From positions 1 to 64,000 of the forward strand of contig NZ_JAKFFT010000003.1 of NCBI RefSeq assembly GCF_021502655.1: a stretch of 64,000 nt of DNA, given 5' to 3'. This DNA is from Dyadobacter sp. CY347 (GTDB taxonomy: Bacteria; Bacteroidota; Bacteroidia; Cytophagales; Spirosomataceae). Both the position numbers and the translations under genes were made by a program. Shown here in pieces: positions 36,725 to 47,261 of the stretch. The notes under the pieces are model-generated. The model was given only the letters and a program-made list of their open reading frames with translations, had not been told where the DNA came from and did not search any database. Within the stretch, counting starts at the first letter, position 1; every line of letters starts with the position of its first letter.

Positions 36725-39700
36725 ATGCAGAAACGACTATTATCAGTCCGACGGCTATTCCTATTGCTTGCAATCAGTGCTTTACCCACGCTCGTTTCCG
36801 GCCAGCTGCTTGCGAAGCTCAAAAGTCAGCCCGTTCAGCAGCGCGCGGAGCCGCAACGCGCCATGAAGCTCAAAGAAATGCTGCTTTTGCTGAAAGCGAA
36901 ATACCAGGTTGACCTTTTATTTGAAGAAAAAATCCTGCCCGAAGTACTAGTGCCGGGCAATGCGATACGCTCGGGCTCGTCATTTGAAACCAACCTGAAA
37001 GCCTTGCTCGAATCGACTGGTATTCAGTTCAGGAAGGTGAAAAAGGGGACTTATGTATTGCTGGACCAGAAAAGGACCCGCGAGTTTATGAGGCCCGAAG
37101 CACTCGTTCCGGGGCAGCCGGAAGAACACAAACAGGAATTCCCTACGATTCCTTCCAAGACAGAAGCAGGGAAAGAAACGCTGAAAACGACCCGTCTTAT
37201 ACCCAATGAAATCACGATCAAGGGAAAAGTGTTCGATACGCACGAACCGCCGCGCGAGCTCCCCGGCGTAACGATCGCGATTAAAGGAACGAACGAAGGC
37301 GCGTCGACGGACGAAAACGGATATTTTGCGCTCGATGTGCCGCGTGATGCGGTTCTCGTATTCACGATGGTGGGTCATAAAAGCATGGAGTATGTTGCCA
37401 AATCAGCGAATTCAAACTTGATCATCGCCTTACAGGAAGAAATCGCGAGCCTGGATGAAGCGGTGGTAGTAGGGCAGACGGAGCAAAAGAAAAAGCACAT
37501 TGCGGGTTCGATCGCAACAATGAATGTTGCTTCGCAGATCAGCGGAAAGCCGATCACAACCTTGTCGCAATCGCTGCAAGGCGGCGTTACCGGCTTACAG
37601 GTGCAGCAAAGCTCGGGTATGCCGGGCGGCGATGCGGCGGCGATCAAGATTCGGGGTATCAGTACGCTGGGCAATTCCAACCCGCTTATTCTGGTTGACG
37701 GTATTCCGATGGATATGAACCACATTGATCCTGTAACCGTGGAAAGCGTGACGGTTTTGAAAGATGCGGCTGCATCAGCCATGTATGGTGCCAGGGCGGC
37801 CAACGGTGTGATCCTGGTCACGACAAGGCGCGGTACGCCCGGTAAAATTTCGGTGACTTATGATGGTTATGTCGGTTCGCAATCGCCCACATATTTACAG
37901 AAGCTCGTGGATGCGCCGCAGTATATGCGGATGTACAATGAAGCGCGCGTCAACTCGGGTAACCAGCCTTTCTACACGGATGAGGTCATTCAGAAAACAG
38001 CGGATGGATCAGACCCGATCATGTACCCGAATACGGATTGGGTAGACCTGATCGTGCGGGAGAACTCACCAATCACCAGCCACTCCATTTCACTTGATGG
38101 GGGCAATAACCTCGCGAGATTTGCGGTAACAGCCAACTATCTTTATCAGGATGGAATGATCCCGCTCAGCAAAATGGACCGCTTCAACATCCGGGCGAAT
38201 ACTTCCATCACGGTAAATAAAAGCTTTGTTTTCGACGTCGATCTATTAGCCATAAAAAGAAATACGCGTAACAATACACGTCCGGATGCCAACCAGGGCA
38301 ACCGGATGCTGGAAGATGTGTATCGGGTGCCTCCTACCATTTTACCCAAATACCCGGAAAAGAACGGGCGCACTATGTATGGCAGGTATGCGGACATTGT
38401 GAACCCGCTTGCGTACGCTGAAAAAGGCGGTTACCGGGATTTCGAAAGTGGGCAGGCTTTGATTAATATCCAGCCCAAATGGGAGGTTTTTCCGGATTTT
38501 AACCTGAAAGGGCAGTTCAGTTTTCGCCTGAACAGCGATCAGGAGCGGACCGTGGCGGACGCTTACAATTTCTTTGATTACGGTACAAACCAGTTGGTGC
38601 AGAGCTGGGGCGTGCAGCGCGGAGCCACTTTTGCGCGCGGCACCTACATGTACATGGCTGCCAATGCGGATTATACTTTCACCAAAAATGATCACCGCCT
38701 ATATGCATTCGGTGGTTTTTCAACAGAAAAGAATAATTCGGGTTACTGGGATGTGAATACGATGGTGTCGGGTTATACCAAACTCAACTATTCATTCAAG
38801 GACAAATATTTGCTGGAAGCGACCGCGCGAATGGACGGTTCTTCCAAATTCGGGCCGGGACATCAGTGGGGTTTCTTTCCTTCTGCAGCGGTAGGATGGA
38901 ATATGCACCAGGAGGAATTTTTGAAAAATGTGCGCGGCATTAATAACCTGAAACTGCGCGCTTCCTATGGTTTGCTGGGAAATGAAAATATCGGACTATA
39001 CAGGTTCCAGACATTGGTAGAAGGGACAAACGGGTATGAGAACATTTGGGGTAACCCCGATATTACCTGGGAAACCGTAGGGCTTTTTGATGTCGGAATT
39101 GACGTCGGGCTTTTCAACAACAGCTTTGAACTGATATTTGACTATTATGATAAAGTGACCAAGGACATTATCCTGCAACCACAGGTTTCCTATGTAGGGG
39201 GAATGGGTAATGTGCCTATCAATGCAGGAAAGGTAAGGAACCGGGGATGGGAGTTATCTCTCAATTATTTTAAGGAGTTGGGCAAAAACTGGAACCTCTC
39301 GGTGAAGCCGGGGATCTCTTACAACCAGAACCGCATTTTGGAACTGCAAAACGGACCTTATCTGACGAGTACGAGTATCAACCAGGAGGGTAAGCCAATC
39401 GGCAGCATATACGGCTACCGCACCGGCGGACTGTTGCAGCAAAGTGATTTTGAATCAAGTGGAACTGCACTTGTTCCGGCGGTGGTAGGGGCCAAGCCGG
39501 GTGATATCCGCTACCTTGATCTGAATGGAAACGGACAGATCGACGCGCAGGACCAGGAGGCAATCGGTAACCCTGTCCCGATGGTCAACTACTTTACCAA
39601 TGTTCGCCTGGCGCACAAAAAGTTTGACATCGAACTGCTGATACAGGGAACCGGACAAAGCGACCAGCGATTGACGGGTATGCTGGCTTACCCGCTGGAT

Positions 39701-40054
39701 CAGACAGCCGACGGAGGCGTGCCAACTACTTACTACGCAGATCGTTACTGGACGCCGGAACGAACCGGTGCGCGGTTTCCAAGACTTTCCAATACACCTG
39801 CGAATAATAAACTCTCGTCCGATTTCTGGATCCAGAACGGAGCGTATTGCCGTGTGAAATACATTCAGCTGGGGTACAATCTGCCGGTTAATGCCGTCAG
39901 GAAAGTAGGTGCAATGGGGGCGAGGCTGTATGTGAACGCACAGAATCCTTTTGTATTTACCCCGATGAAATTAATGGATCCTGAAAGTCTCGGAAACCAG
40001 TGGACCTACGGGATCATGAAAGTGTACACAGTTGGTATTAATGTCAAATTTTAG
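36725..40054 (+). CDS. SusC/RagA-family TonB-dependent outer-membrane transporter (signalling type)
   Basis: 1109 residues. Signal peptide at the N-terminus; STN domain (~55-110, EMLLLLKAKYQVDLLFEEKIL); carboxypeptidase-regulatory-like beta domain (~170-245, LPGVTIAIKGTNEGASTDENGYF); plug with LQGGVTGLQVQQSSG, KIRGISTLGNSNPLILVDG and ASAMYGARAANGVILVTT; then the beta barrel ending in aromatic-rich strands (VYTVGINVKF). The STN domain identifies it as a transducer able to signal to FecR. With SusD it imports a large nutrient, probably glycan or peptide, with TonB energy. The substrate is not readable: no glycosidase or peptidase is encoded nearby. Confidence 0.95.
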   Translation: MQKRLLSVRRLFLLLAISALPTLVSGQLLAKLKSQPVQQRAEPQRAMKLKEMLLLLKAKYQVDLLFEEKILPEVLVPGNAIRSGSSFETNLKALLESTGIQFRKVKKGTYVLLDQKRTREFMRPEALVPGQPEEHKQEFPTIPSKTEAGKETLKTTRLIPNEITIKGKVFDTHEPPRELPGVTIAIKGTNEGASTDENGYFALDVPRDAVLVFTMVGHKSMEYVAKSANSNLIIALQEEIASLDEAVVVGQTEQKKKHIAGSIATMNVASQISGKPITTLSQSLQGGVTGLQVQQSSGMPGGDAAAIKIRGISTLGNSNPLILVDGIPMDMNHIDPVTVESVTVLKDAAASAMYGARAANGVILVTTRRGTPGKISVTYDGYVGSQSPTYLQKLVDAPQYMRMYNEARVNSGNQPFYTDEVIQKTADGSDPIMYPNTDWVDLIVRENSPITSHSISLDGGNNLARFAVTANYLYQDGMIPLSKMDRFNIRANTSITVNKSFVFDVDLLAIKRNTRNNTRPDANQGNRMLEDVYRVPPTILPKYPEKNGRTMYGRYADIVNPLAYAEKGGYRDFESGQALINIQPKWEVFPDFNLKGQFSFRLNSDQERTVADAYNFFDYGTNQLVQSWGVQRGATFARGTYMYMAANADYTFTKNDHRLYAFGGFSTEKNNSGYWDVNTMVSGYTKLNYSFKDKYLLEATARMDGSSKFGPGHQWGFFPSAAVGWNMHQEEFLKNVRGINNLKLRASYGLLGNENIGLYRFQTLVEGTNGYENIWGNPDITWETVGLFDVGIDVGLFNNSFELIFDYYDKVTKDIILQPQVSYVGGMGNVPINAGKVRNRGWELSLNYFKELGKNWNLSVKPGISYNQNRILELQNGPYLTSTSINQEGKPIGSIYGYRTGGLLQQSDFESSGTALVPAVVGAKPGDIRYLDLNGNGQIDAQDQEAIGNPVPMVNYFTNVRLAHKKFDIELLIQGTGQSDQRLTGMLAYPLDQTADGGVPTTYYADRYWTPERTGARFPRLSNTPANNKLSSDFWIQNGAYCRVKYIQLGYNLPVNAVRKVGAMGARLYVNAQNPFVFTPMKLMDPESLGNQWTYGIMKVYTVGINVKF

Positions 40055-40065
40055 TGGCTGCAACG

Positions 40066-41685
40066 ATGAAAAAGCTATTTCAAATAACAATTACCGTTTT
40101 GATGCTAACTGTTTTTACGGGGTGTGAAGACTTTTTAACCCAAAACCACCCGACCGGCATCACCGACGACAAATTCTGGGAAACCGAAACGCACGCCCGC
40201 GATGCTTTGAGAATTGTATACGACGCACTGCCAGGCGGGACCAATGGTCGGGATATGCCATTGAATACCAGTAATATAATGATCATCTCCGGTCTGAGCG
40301 ACGAGGCTGTGCACCGGGCAGATTACATTGGCGCCTACGAGGAATTTACCCGCGGCGTGCACAACAGCAATTGGAGTACATCACTTTGGTTTTGGAGTTC
40401 CGACTTTTCGGGCACGCGCCAGGCAAGCCGCTTCCTGGAACACGTCGACAAATGCTTTATGGACGAAGCGCTTAAAACCCGCATGAAATATGAGGCCCGT
40501 GCATTGCGCGCCTACTATCACATGGAATTGTTTCAGTTTTTTGGAGGAATCCCAATTGTGACCAAGTCGCTGACGCCTAATGAGAATAACGTGAGCCGGA
40601 ATTCCGAGGAAGAGGTTTATAACTTTATCATTTCCGAACTCACCGAATGTGCGCAAAACCTGCCCGATACTTACACCAACGATGAATTCTGGCGGGTAAA
40701 CAGTGCAGCCTGCTGGACACTGATATCCCGGCTGGCGCTATACAAAAAGGATTTCGCGCTTGCACGTGATGCTTCCCAAAAGGTCATCGACAAGCGGATT
40801 TACGAGTTGTATACCAGCAAAACGTCCGGAGCCAATAATCTTGCAGAATTATTTACCTATTCCGGAATGCTTAATAATGAGCGCATTATGATACGTCCGA
40901 GTGGTGCTGCTGTGGCATGGACGCGTTTTGCACCTTTCGGGATTGGTGGCGAAACGTACACTTCGCCTACCAGCACGGTGGTCGACAACTGGGAAACGAA
41001 GCAGGGAAAAACGATTTTTGAGTTGGGGCCAGATTCTCTGGCAGCTTACCGGAAAAACCCAAACCATCGGAACAACCGCGATCCCAGGCTGCTTGCCTCG
41101 GTATTGTTTTCGGGTGAAAAGTTCGTTGATAACACCTACACCGTCGATCCGTTTAATGCATCGCCCAGTAACCCCGACCGGATTGGGCTGGAAAAGTCTA
41201 CGGCGACAGGCTACTGGATCAAAAAATACCTGGATCCGCGCGACCGCCAGCCAAGAGGGGGCACACTCGATTTCATGATCATTCGCTATGCAGAAGTGCT
41301 GCTTAATTATGCGGAAGCGATGATCGAGCTGGGCGAATGGAGTAACCCGGAAGTATTGAAAAATATCAATATGGTGCGAAACCGGTCAAAAATGCCGAAT
41401 GTGGATGTAAAAGTTTACAATTCACAGGCGAAGCTTCGGGAGCTGATCCGTCGTGAGCGGCAGGCGGAACTGGCTTTCGAGGGACAGCGCTACTATGATA
41501 TCCGCAGGTGGGGCATTGTGAATGAGGTCATGAACGGTCAGGTTTTCGGCGCTACCAATCCGGAAACGGGTGTGGCAGTACGCGTAGAGGAACGATCTTA
41601 TAATCCGGGCCGCGATTACCTCTGGCCAATCCCGCAAAATGAACTACTAGCCAACCCGAATATGGAGCAGAATCCTAATTATTGA
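40066..41685 (+). CDS. SusD/RagB-family outer-membrane lipoprotein
   Basis: 539 residues from ATG 40066; the upstream GTG (40054) overlaps the susC stop and gives a worse signal. Lipobox VFTGC puts the lipidated Cys at ~20. The SusD fold is shown by tetratricopeptide-like helices (RYYHMELFQFFGGIPIVT-type core: ALRAYYHMELFQFFGGIPIV) and the end motif RRERQAELAFEGQRYYDIRRWG with LWPIPQNELLANPNMEQN. It caps the SusC transporter and binds the substrate. Likely co-transcribed with susC. Confidence 0.95.
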   Translation: MKKLFQITITVLMLTVFTGCEDFLTQNHPTGITDDKFWETETHARDALRIVYDALPGGTNGRDMPLNTSNIMIISGLSDEAVHRADYIGAYEEFTRGVHNSNWSTSLWFWSSDFSGTRQASRFLEHVDKCFMDEALKTRMKYEARALRAYYHMELFQFFGGIPIVTKSLTPNENNVSRNSEEEVYNFIISELTECAQNLPDTYTNDEFWRVNSAACWTLISRLALYKKDFALARDASQKVIDKRIYELYTSKTSGANNLAELFTYSGMLNNERIMIRPSGAAVAWTRFAPFGIGGETYTSPTSTVVDNWETKQGKTIFELGPDSLAAYRKNPNHRNNRDPRLLASVLFSGEKFVDNTYTVDPFNASPSNPDRIGLEKSTATGYWIKKYLDPRDRQPRGGTLDFMIIRYAEVLLNYAEAMIELGEWSNPEVLKNINMVRNRSKMPNVDVKVYNSQAKLRELIRRERQAELAFEGQRYYDIRRWGIVNEVMNGQVFGATNPETGVAVRVEERSYNPGRDYLWPIPQNELLANPNMEQNPNY

Positions 41686-41693
41686 CAATCAAG

Positions 41694-41728
41694 CAGGGGC
41701 GAAAAATCAATTTTGTCCCTGTTTTTTT
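41694..41728 (+). terminator. Intrinsic terminator of the sus cassette
   Basis: CAGGG (41694-41698) pairs with CCCTG (41717-41721), extended by A/T pairs in the loop, followed directly by seven T residues. It lies 9 bases after the susD stop. Confidence 0.75.
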
Positions 41729-41730
41729 GC

Positions 41731-42921
41731 CTAACACATCGATGACCTGATCGTTTCCAGATAGGCCTCGTTGTTGGATTTCTTAAAAACGATTTCGTCA
41801 CATTGATTAAACCTGACGAATGCATTCAGCGCTTGGATCAACTTTTCGATTGTATTTTCGCTGATATCAACAGGCTCGAAATGAATGTTATGGACAATCA
41901 GCACTTTTGCTTTTCGGTCTGCCTTCGCGTCCATTCTTGCAATAAATTTATCCCCGGCTAGGATCGGCAATGAAAAGTAGCCATACTTTCGTTTGGGTGC
42001 CGGCACAAAACACTCGATCTGGTAATCAAAATCAAAGAAATCTTTCAACCGGTGACGGAACACATTCAGAATATCAAATGGTGAAAGGATAAAAACCTCA
42101 TCGGATAAGTCTATGTCAACCTTCTGATCGGGAAGCATAAAAAGCGGTCCTTTTAAACCTTCGACGGTAACCGTTTTCAACTCGCCCGCCCGGGCCATTT
42201 TTTCCAACTCCTTTTTGACCATATTCCCTCTTACATATCGCGCGCGCCATGCGATTTCTTTGGTATAGGCAACACCCAGCGCCCCGAGCGTCCGGCGGAT
42301 GACGAAACGTGCATATTCCTCATCCGTAGGCATCGTCAGATCCGTTTCCGAAGGCACCAGGTTCACAGGAAGCCCGTACACTTTCTGGAAGGCGCTGGTT
42401 CGGCTGACCATCAGGTCGCCCGCAAAGTATAGTCTTTCCAGTGCAACCTTTGCAGGACGCCAGTCCCACCAGCCCGAGCTTGCTTCCACGCGGTCATTGT
42501 CAAAATCACCCACCATGAGCGATTCCTCGCGTTCGGCCCGGTCCATAATCTGTTGCATCAGCTTTGTCTCTGCCTGGGTAAGTGGTTGACGCTGCGCTTT
42601 GAATGCTTTTTTGACCGGCAACGTGAAGCGGAAATCATGCATGGGAAGATAACCGGAGTCCGAAGTAAAATACTCAAAAACGGTTCCATCCTCGCAAAGT
42701 TCAGCCAGCCATTCCGTCCTGTAATCCGGAATTCGGGCAGCCATCACGTGATGATGCGCCCGCTCCACAACATAATTCGTATCAAGTTGCACAAACCCCA
42801 AATGATCAATAACCCGATAAACAGCCTCAATCCCAGTCCCAAACTGCGCCCTACGAGCAAGTCCGGCAGCTTCCAGGATAATTTTTCTTAGTTGTGGTTT
42901 GGTTAGGGAGAGAGATTCCAT
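41731..42921 (-). CDS. Winged-helix DNA glycosylase of the YcaQ/AlkZ family
   Basis: 396 residues. The N-terminus RKIILEAAGLARR..., IDHLGFVQLDTNYVVERAHHHV contains the Q-x-D catalytic motif (VQLD) of this family, followed by tandem winged helices and the C-terminal block LSPFDILNVFRHRLKDFFDFDYQIECFVPAPKRKYGYFSLPIL. Members unhook interstrand crosslinks or remove bulky alkyl adducts. Here it stands alone and convergent with the susCD terminator. Confidence 0.85.
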   Translation of the reverse strand: MESLSLTKPQLRKIILEAAGLARRAQFGTGIEAVYRVIDHLGFVQLDTNYVVERAHHHVMAARIPDYRTEWLAELCEDGTVFEYFTSDSGYLPMHDFRFTLPVKKAFKAQRQPLTQAETKLMQQIMDRAEREESLMVGDFDNDRVEASSGWWDWRPAKVALERLYFAGDLMVSRTSAFQKVYGLPVNLVPSETDLTMPTDEEYARFVIRRTLGALGVAYTKEIAWRARYVRGNMVKKELEKMARAGELKTVTVEGLKGPLFMLPDQKVDIDLSDEVFILSPFDILNVFRHRLKDFFDFDYQIECFVPAPKRKYGYFSLPILAGDKFIARMDAKADRKAKVLIVHNIHFEPVDISENTIEKLIQALNAFVRFNQCDEIVFKKSNNEAYLETIRSSMC

Positions 42922-42994
42922 GATGTGGTTAAATTGCGAATAGATTGAGGAGGTTTCGGGAGTGGATTAATTGGGGTTAGGATGAGATGACTAT

Positions 42995-43714
42995 TTACAG
43001 AATATCTGCCCATATGTTTTTCAGATCGCGGATGGAATTCCTTTGTCGTCCGACAAAGGAAAAGCCTTTTCCTAATTCGAGTAAAAAATGCTGCAAGTTT
43101 CCGATTAAGGCTTTTTCAATGTCTTGCTCTAATGCATTTATTGGTTCAGGGATATTTAGGAATTCGAAAACATATGGATCTTTAATAAAATCGTTGGCTT
43201 GAATCTTATCGGACTCTTGATCAGGAATAGAAATGTCTTGCTTGGTTTGAGAGGAAAGTAAACGCTGATAATAATGGGAATTGATATTACGCTCCAACGT
43301 CCGAGTACTCCACATTTGATGTGCACATTCTTTAAGATAATAAGATCTTGTATCGGGGCTTTCTATCCGCATAATCAGCCGGTTATGGCTCCAAGACAAT
43401 TTGCTACACACTGCGTAGCAAATCTCCTCGTCAGGATAGGTAAGATAAAATTGTCTGAAATTTCGAATGTTAGCATAGGAAAAACCCTTGCCAAATTCAG
43501 TTGTTAGCGAGATGGACAACGTTTTTAAAATCGCTTCGCCATAAGCGGCCTTTTGTTCTCCATGTTGTTCTTCCTCTACAATTCTCCTCCCCATCTGCCA
43601 ATAGGCAATTACCATTTCGCTATTTACCGCACTGTAAGCTTTTTGCCTGGCGAGCTGTAAGATATGCCTTACGTCTTTTATTAAAGACGTTGCAGGAATG
43701 TCAAACTCGTTCAT
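42995..43714 (-). CDS. DUF1016/YhcG-family protein lacking the nuclease domain
   Basis: 239 residues. The N-terminal DUF1016 region is complete (VNSEMVIAYWQMGRRIVEEEQ, GKGFSYANIRNFRQFYLTYP, LSWSHNRLIMRI) and continues to LGKGFSFVGRQ, but the PD-(D/E)XK nuclease core that normally follows (DLLFYH...IELK) is absent: the frame reads RNSIRDLKNIWADIL and stops. Full-length members have ~340-380 residues. It lies 35 bases downstream of the second HTH paralogue on the same strand. It may be inactive, or a truncated DNA-binding derivative. Confidence 0.75.
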   Translation of the reverse strand: MNEFDIPATSLIKDVRHILQLARQKAYSAVNSEMVIAYWQMGRRIVEEEQHGEQKAAYGEAILKTLSISLTTEFGKGFSYANIRNFRQFYLTYPDEEICYAVCSKLSWSHNRLIMRIESPDTRSYYLKECAHQMWSTRTLERNINSHYYQRLLSSQTKQDISIPDQESDKIQANDFIKDPYVFEFLNIPEPINALEQDIEKALIGNLQHFLLELGKGFSFVGRQRNSIRDLKNIWADIL

Positions 43715-43749
43715 AGTGTGATGTTTTAATTCATACTGGATATGATTTA

Positions 43750-44175
43750 CTATCTATTTCCAATCAACCGCTCCAACCTCCCCATCATCTCATCCTTCTC
43801 CCTCAACATCCGCTCATAGAGTTCCATTTTTTCATCATGCAGCTTCCTAATTTCCTCAATTGGGCTGATGTTAAATGTTGGGGTATTACCGACATTTACG
43901 AAGGAACTATCTTGGAATGTATTTGAAATGATATTCACCGCTTTCTCCTCATCAAAATTCCGAATCGCTTCGACAGGGATTTTCAAAATTGCCGCAACCT
44001 GCTCCAAAATATCCGAGTCGATCTTTTCTTTTTGTTCGAGTAGGGAGACCTTTTGTTGGTTCCAGTCTTCGCCGAGCTCGAAGGCAAGATAATCTTGTTT
44101 GATCGAAAGCATCTCGCGGAATCGCTTTAAGTTGCGTCCTTCGTGGATCTTTGGATTGGTGGTAGCATGTGCCAT
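43750..44175 (-). CDS. Helix-turn-helix regulator with C-terminal coiled coil (paralogue 2)
   Basis: 141 residues, same length and layout as the gene at 18917-19342 (NLKRFREMLSIKQDYLAFELGEDWNQQKVSLLEQKE; C-terminal KLHDEKMELYERMLREKDEMMGRLERLIG). The two differ mainly in a linker at ~85-105. It probably forms an operon with the truncated DUF1016 gene downstream. The shared promoter region suggests cross-regulation. Confidence 0.82.
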   Translation of the reverse strand: MAHATTNPKIHEGRNLKRFREMLSIKQDYLAFELGEDWNQQKVSLLEQKEKIDSDILEQVAAILKIPVEAIRNFDEEKAVNIISNTFQDSSFVNVGNTPTFNISPIEEIRKLHDEKMELYERMLREKDEMMGRLERLIGNR

Positions 44176-44241
44176 GGGGAATGGGTGTTTCGTTTAAAAA
44201 AGCAATTTATATAAATCTCCTGTTAACTGTCCGGATATCTT

Positions 44242-44261
44242 ACACGCATTACCATGTATGT
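44242..44261. promoter_or_regulatory. Upstream element of HTH paralogue 2
   Basis: ACACGCATTACCATGTATGT, the counterpart of the palindrome at 19409-19428, with the same flanks (TTTATATAAATCTCC and GGATATCTTACA) and the same distance to the start codon. Dyad symmetry is weaker here. Confidence 0.45.
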
Positions 44262-44292
44262 TACACGGCTGTTGGGAGTTGTTTCATCAATG

Positions 44293-46806
44293 TTATTTCA
44301 GGTTGAGATATTTTCCAGTTTGACTTGCTGGTTCACCGGCGACAGTTGCTGCCGAACCACAAACTACGATTTTACCGCCTTCATCTCCGGCACCTGGCCC
44401 AACGTCGATCACCCAATCGCTGTTGGCGACAACGTGCATATCGTGTTCGATGACAATGACCGTATTTCCCTGATCAACCAGCTTATTGAGCTGGACAAGT
44501 AAATTGTCGACATCGGAAGGATGCAGTCCGGTCGTCGGCTCATCAAGAATATATAATGTATTGCCATGCTGGGCCCGTTGCAATTCGGTGGCCAGCTTTA
44601 TGCGCTGCGCCTCGCCACCTGAAAGCTCGGTAGCCGGTTGCCCGAGCCGGAGATATCCCAGACCAACCTGACGAACAACATCCAGTGCCCGATTAATCTG
44701 CGGTTCAGACTCAAAAAACTCAAATGCCTCATCCACCGTCATGGCAAGCACCTGGGCAATGTTTTTTTCATTGTATGTAATTTCCAGCGTCTTCTCATTG
44801 TAACGACTTCCATGACAAGCCGGGCAGGGCGTATATACACTGGGCAGAAACAAAAGCTCGACCATTACAAAGCCTTCGCCTTCGCAGTTCGGGCAGCGTC
44901 CTTTTGCGACATTAAAAGAAAAACGACCCGCATCATATTTTCGACTCTTTGCCATTTTGGTATTTGCAAACAATTTACGGACATGATCAAAAAGGCCCGT
45001 GTAAGTTGCCAGGTTTGAACGGGGCGTGCGTCCGATGGGTTTCTGATCTACTGGTATTAGCCTGCGAATCTGACTTATGCCTTCCGAAATATACCCGGTC
45101 GTTGTTTTTGGGTTTTCTGCTTGAAGAAGATTGTCTTCCTGATCATCGGTGCCCGGTATTTGCTGTCCTAATTTCTCCAAAACAAGCTCTACAAGCGCCT
45201 GACTGACCAGACTGCTTTTCCCCGATCCCGATATGCCGGTAACGCTGGTCAGTACGCCTAATGGAAAGTCGGCATCCACATGCTTCAAATTATTTCGGCT
45301 TACATCCCTTAATCGCAAATATCCTTTCGCCTCTCTTGCAGGCATTTGACTTTGGTCTACATTGAATAAATATCGCCTTGTAACGGACTTGGGAATCTTT
45401 TCCAATCCCTGTAACGGACCGCTGTAAAGTATTTCGCCGCCCTTTTCACCCGCGCCTGGCCCTACATCGACAACCCAATCAGCATGGCGGATGATTTCGA
45501 CCTCGTGTTCGACTACAAAAAGCGAATTTCCAGCTGCTTTTAAACGGTCCAGGGCCCGGAGCAATGACTGTGTGTCGGCGGGATGAAGACCTGCCGATGG
45601 CTCGTCAAGTACGTAAACGACGCCAAAAAGATTGGAGTGTATCTGAGTTCCCAGCCGCAGGCGTTGCAATTCTCCCGGCGAAAGGGTGGGGGTGCTTCTT
45701 TCAAGGGTCAGATACCCAAGCCCCAGATCGATAAGTACGTCCAGGCGGGACAAAAGATCGTGACCTATACGTTGAATAACCAATGCCTTTTCGGGATGTT
45801 CCTGGTCTGGGTTAGCACTTTTGGATTTTAGGGATGAAGAAATAATGTCACCTAAATACTTGATATTGAGCTGATAAAACTCTGCAATGTCCATCCCGGC
45901 AAATTTTACAGATAATGGCTCAGGTCGCAGGCGCTTTCCATGGCAGACTGGACATTGCGCGCTCAGCATAAATTTTGACACGCGCTTTTTCATCGCCTGG
46001 CTCTGCGAATTCGCAAATGTTTGCATTACATATCGCTTTACTCCGGTAAAGGTGCCCATATAGCTGGGTTCCATTTTCCGCGCCAGGGCTTGTTGAACTT
46101 GCGCCATATTAAGTCCGGAGTAAACCGGAACAACCGGCTGCTCCTCCGTAAACAAGATCCAATCCCTGTCTTTCTTCGGCAGGTCGCGCCATGGAATGTC
46201 CACATTGTAACCAAGCGTCATCAATATTTCCCGCAGGTTCTGCCCTTGCCAGGCTGTGGGCCAGGCCGCGATGGCTTTTTCCCTGATCGAGAGTGAATCA
46301 TCGGGCACCATAGAATGCTCTGTCACTTCATATACAACCCCCAGGCCATGGCATTCCGGACAGGCGCCTTCCGGGGTGTTGGGTGAAAACGATTCCGCGT
46401 ATACGATGGACTGCCCGGCCGGATAATCTCCCGCCCTCGAATAAAGCATCCTGATCAGATTTGAAATCGTTGTGACGCTGCCTACAGAGGAACGCGTGCT
46501 TGTGGCTCCCCGCTGCTGCTGCAAGGCGATAGCCGGAGGAAGGCCATCGATACTATCGACCTGCGGAATGGACATTTGATTAAAAAGTCGCCTCGCGTAC
46601 GGAGAGACCGACTCCAAATAACGACGCTGCGCTTCGGCATACAATGTCCCGAATGCAAGTGAAGACTTACCAGAACCCGAGACACCTGTAAATACCACTA
46701 ATGCATCCCGGGGAATTTCCAGATCAACATTTTTCAGGTTATTCTCTTTGGCTCCCTGTATTTTTACAAAATTGGAGACAGGTTTCGATGTTGCTTTTTC
46801 TGACAT
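44293..46806 (-). CDS. uvrA: UvrA-like ABC ATPase (short, UvrA2-type)
   Basis: 837 residues from ATG 46806 (the ORF can extend to 46872). Two ABC ATPase modules with Walker [16 protein letters not shown] and [17 protein letters not shown] signatures [14 protein letters not shown] and [15 protein letters not shown], and zinc-binding pairs CPECHG, CPVCHG, CPNCEG and CPACHG. It is ~100 residues shorter than housekeeping UvrA, as in UvrA2 paralogues that lack the UvrB-binding region and are linked to drug resistance or alternative repair. The main uvrA is presumably elsewhere in the genome. Confidence 0.9.
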   Translation of the reverse strand: MSEKATSKPVSNFVKIQGAKENNLKNVDLEIPRDALVVFTGVSGSGKSSLAFGTLYAEAQRRYLESVSPYARRLFNQMSIPQVDSIDGLPPAIALQQQRGATSTRSSVGSVTTISNLIRMLYSRAGDYPAGQSIVYAESFSPNTPEGACPECHGLGVVYEVTEHSMVPDDSLSIREKAIAAWPTAWQGQNLREILMTLGYNVDIPWRDLPKKDRDWILFTEEQPVVPVYSGLNMAQVQQALARKMEPSYMGTFTGVKRYVMQTFANSQSQAMKKRVSKFMLSAQCPVCHGKRLRPEPLSVKFAGMDIAEFYQLNIKYLGDIISSSLKSKSANPDQEHPEKALVIQRIGHDLLSRLDVLIDLGLGYLTLERSTPTLSPGELQRLRLGTQIHSNLFGVVYVLDEPSAGLHPADTQSLLRALDRLKAAGNSLFVVEHEVEIIRHADWVVDVGPGAGEKGGEILYSGPLQGLEKIPKSVTRRYLFNVDQSQMPAREAKGYLRLRDVSRNNLKHVDADFPLGVLTSVTGISGSGKSSLVSQALVELVLEKLGQQIPGTDDQEDNLLQAENPKTTTGYISEGISQIRRLIPVDQKPIGRTPRSNLATYTGLFDHVRKLFANTKMAKSRKYDAGRFSFNVAKGRCPNCEGEGFVMVELLFLPSVYTPCPACHGSRYNEKTLEITYNEKNIAQVLAMTVDEAFEFFESEPQINRALDVVRQVGLGYLRLGQPATELSGGEAQRIKLATELQRAQHGNTLYILDEPTTGLHPSDVDNLLVQLNKLVDQGNTVIVIEHDMHVVANSDWVIDVGPGAGDEGGKIVVCGSAATVAGEPASQTGKYLNLK

Positions 46807-47014
46807 TAGATCTCGGATAAAATATTCCTGAATATGCTGCCGGGCGTTCTGACCGGTTAATTTACGCAACATATCACTTATATATATCCGGGCGAAATTT
46901 TTGGCTACCAGCTGTTTGGAAAAAACGGCTGCATGAGGTTCTTTATCATGGCGTAATGATCTTGAACTTTTTATGGGCGGAACTTTAAAATTTCTAACGA
47001 AATCTGTGGTTGTC

Positions 47015-47045
47015 TTGTGAGTTTATCGGGATGCCTTTATCTTTG
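47015..47045 (+). promoter_or_regulatory. Bacteroidota-type promoter
   Basis: TTG (47015-47017), 20 bases, then TATCTTTG (47038-47045), a close match to the TTG / TAnnTTTG promoter of this phylum. Transcription should start near 47052, giving a ~235-base leader before ATG 47287. Confidence 0.6.
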
Positions 47046-47215
47046 TACATTACACATTAGTCAATTTTACAGTATTACCTTCTTTTAACAAGGTCAAAAA
47101 GAAGTTAAACTTTGAAAGGGGCGCATTGAGGACTCGTGAGTTTAGCGGGAATATAACGATCTGTCTTTTAATAATATAGGTGCTGGTTTTAACTTAATGC
47201 ATCTTCATAAGTATT

Positions 47216-47261
47216 AAAATCAAAAAGCCCGCAAATGGTAATTTGTGGGCTTTTTGATTTT
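47216..47261 (+). terminator. Strong intrinsic terminator inside the antiporter leader
   Basis: AAAATCAAAAAGCCC (47216-47230) pairs perfectly with GGGCTTTTTGATTTT (47247-47261), with an inner GCAAAT/ATTTGT extension and a 4-base loop. It ends only 26 bases before the antiporter ATG, and no plus-strand gene lies upstream, so it either ends a small RNA or acts as an attenuator for the antiporter. Confidence 0.7.

Noticed and set aside
45583..46296. Plus-strand frames within the UvrA-like gene
   Set aside because: They lie wholly antisense to conserved ATPase motifs and have no independent support.
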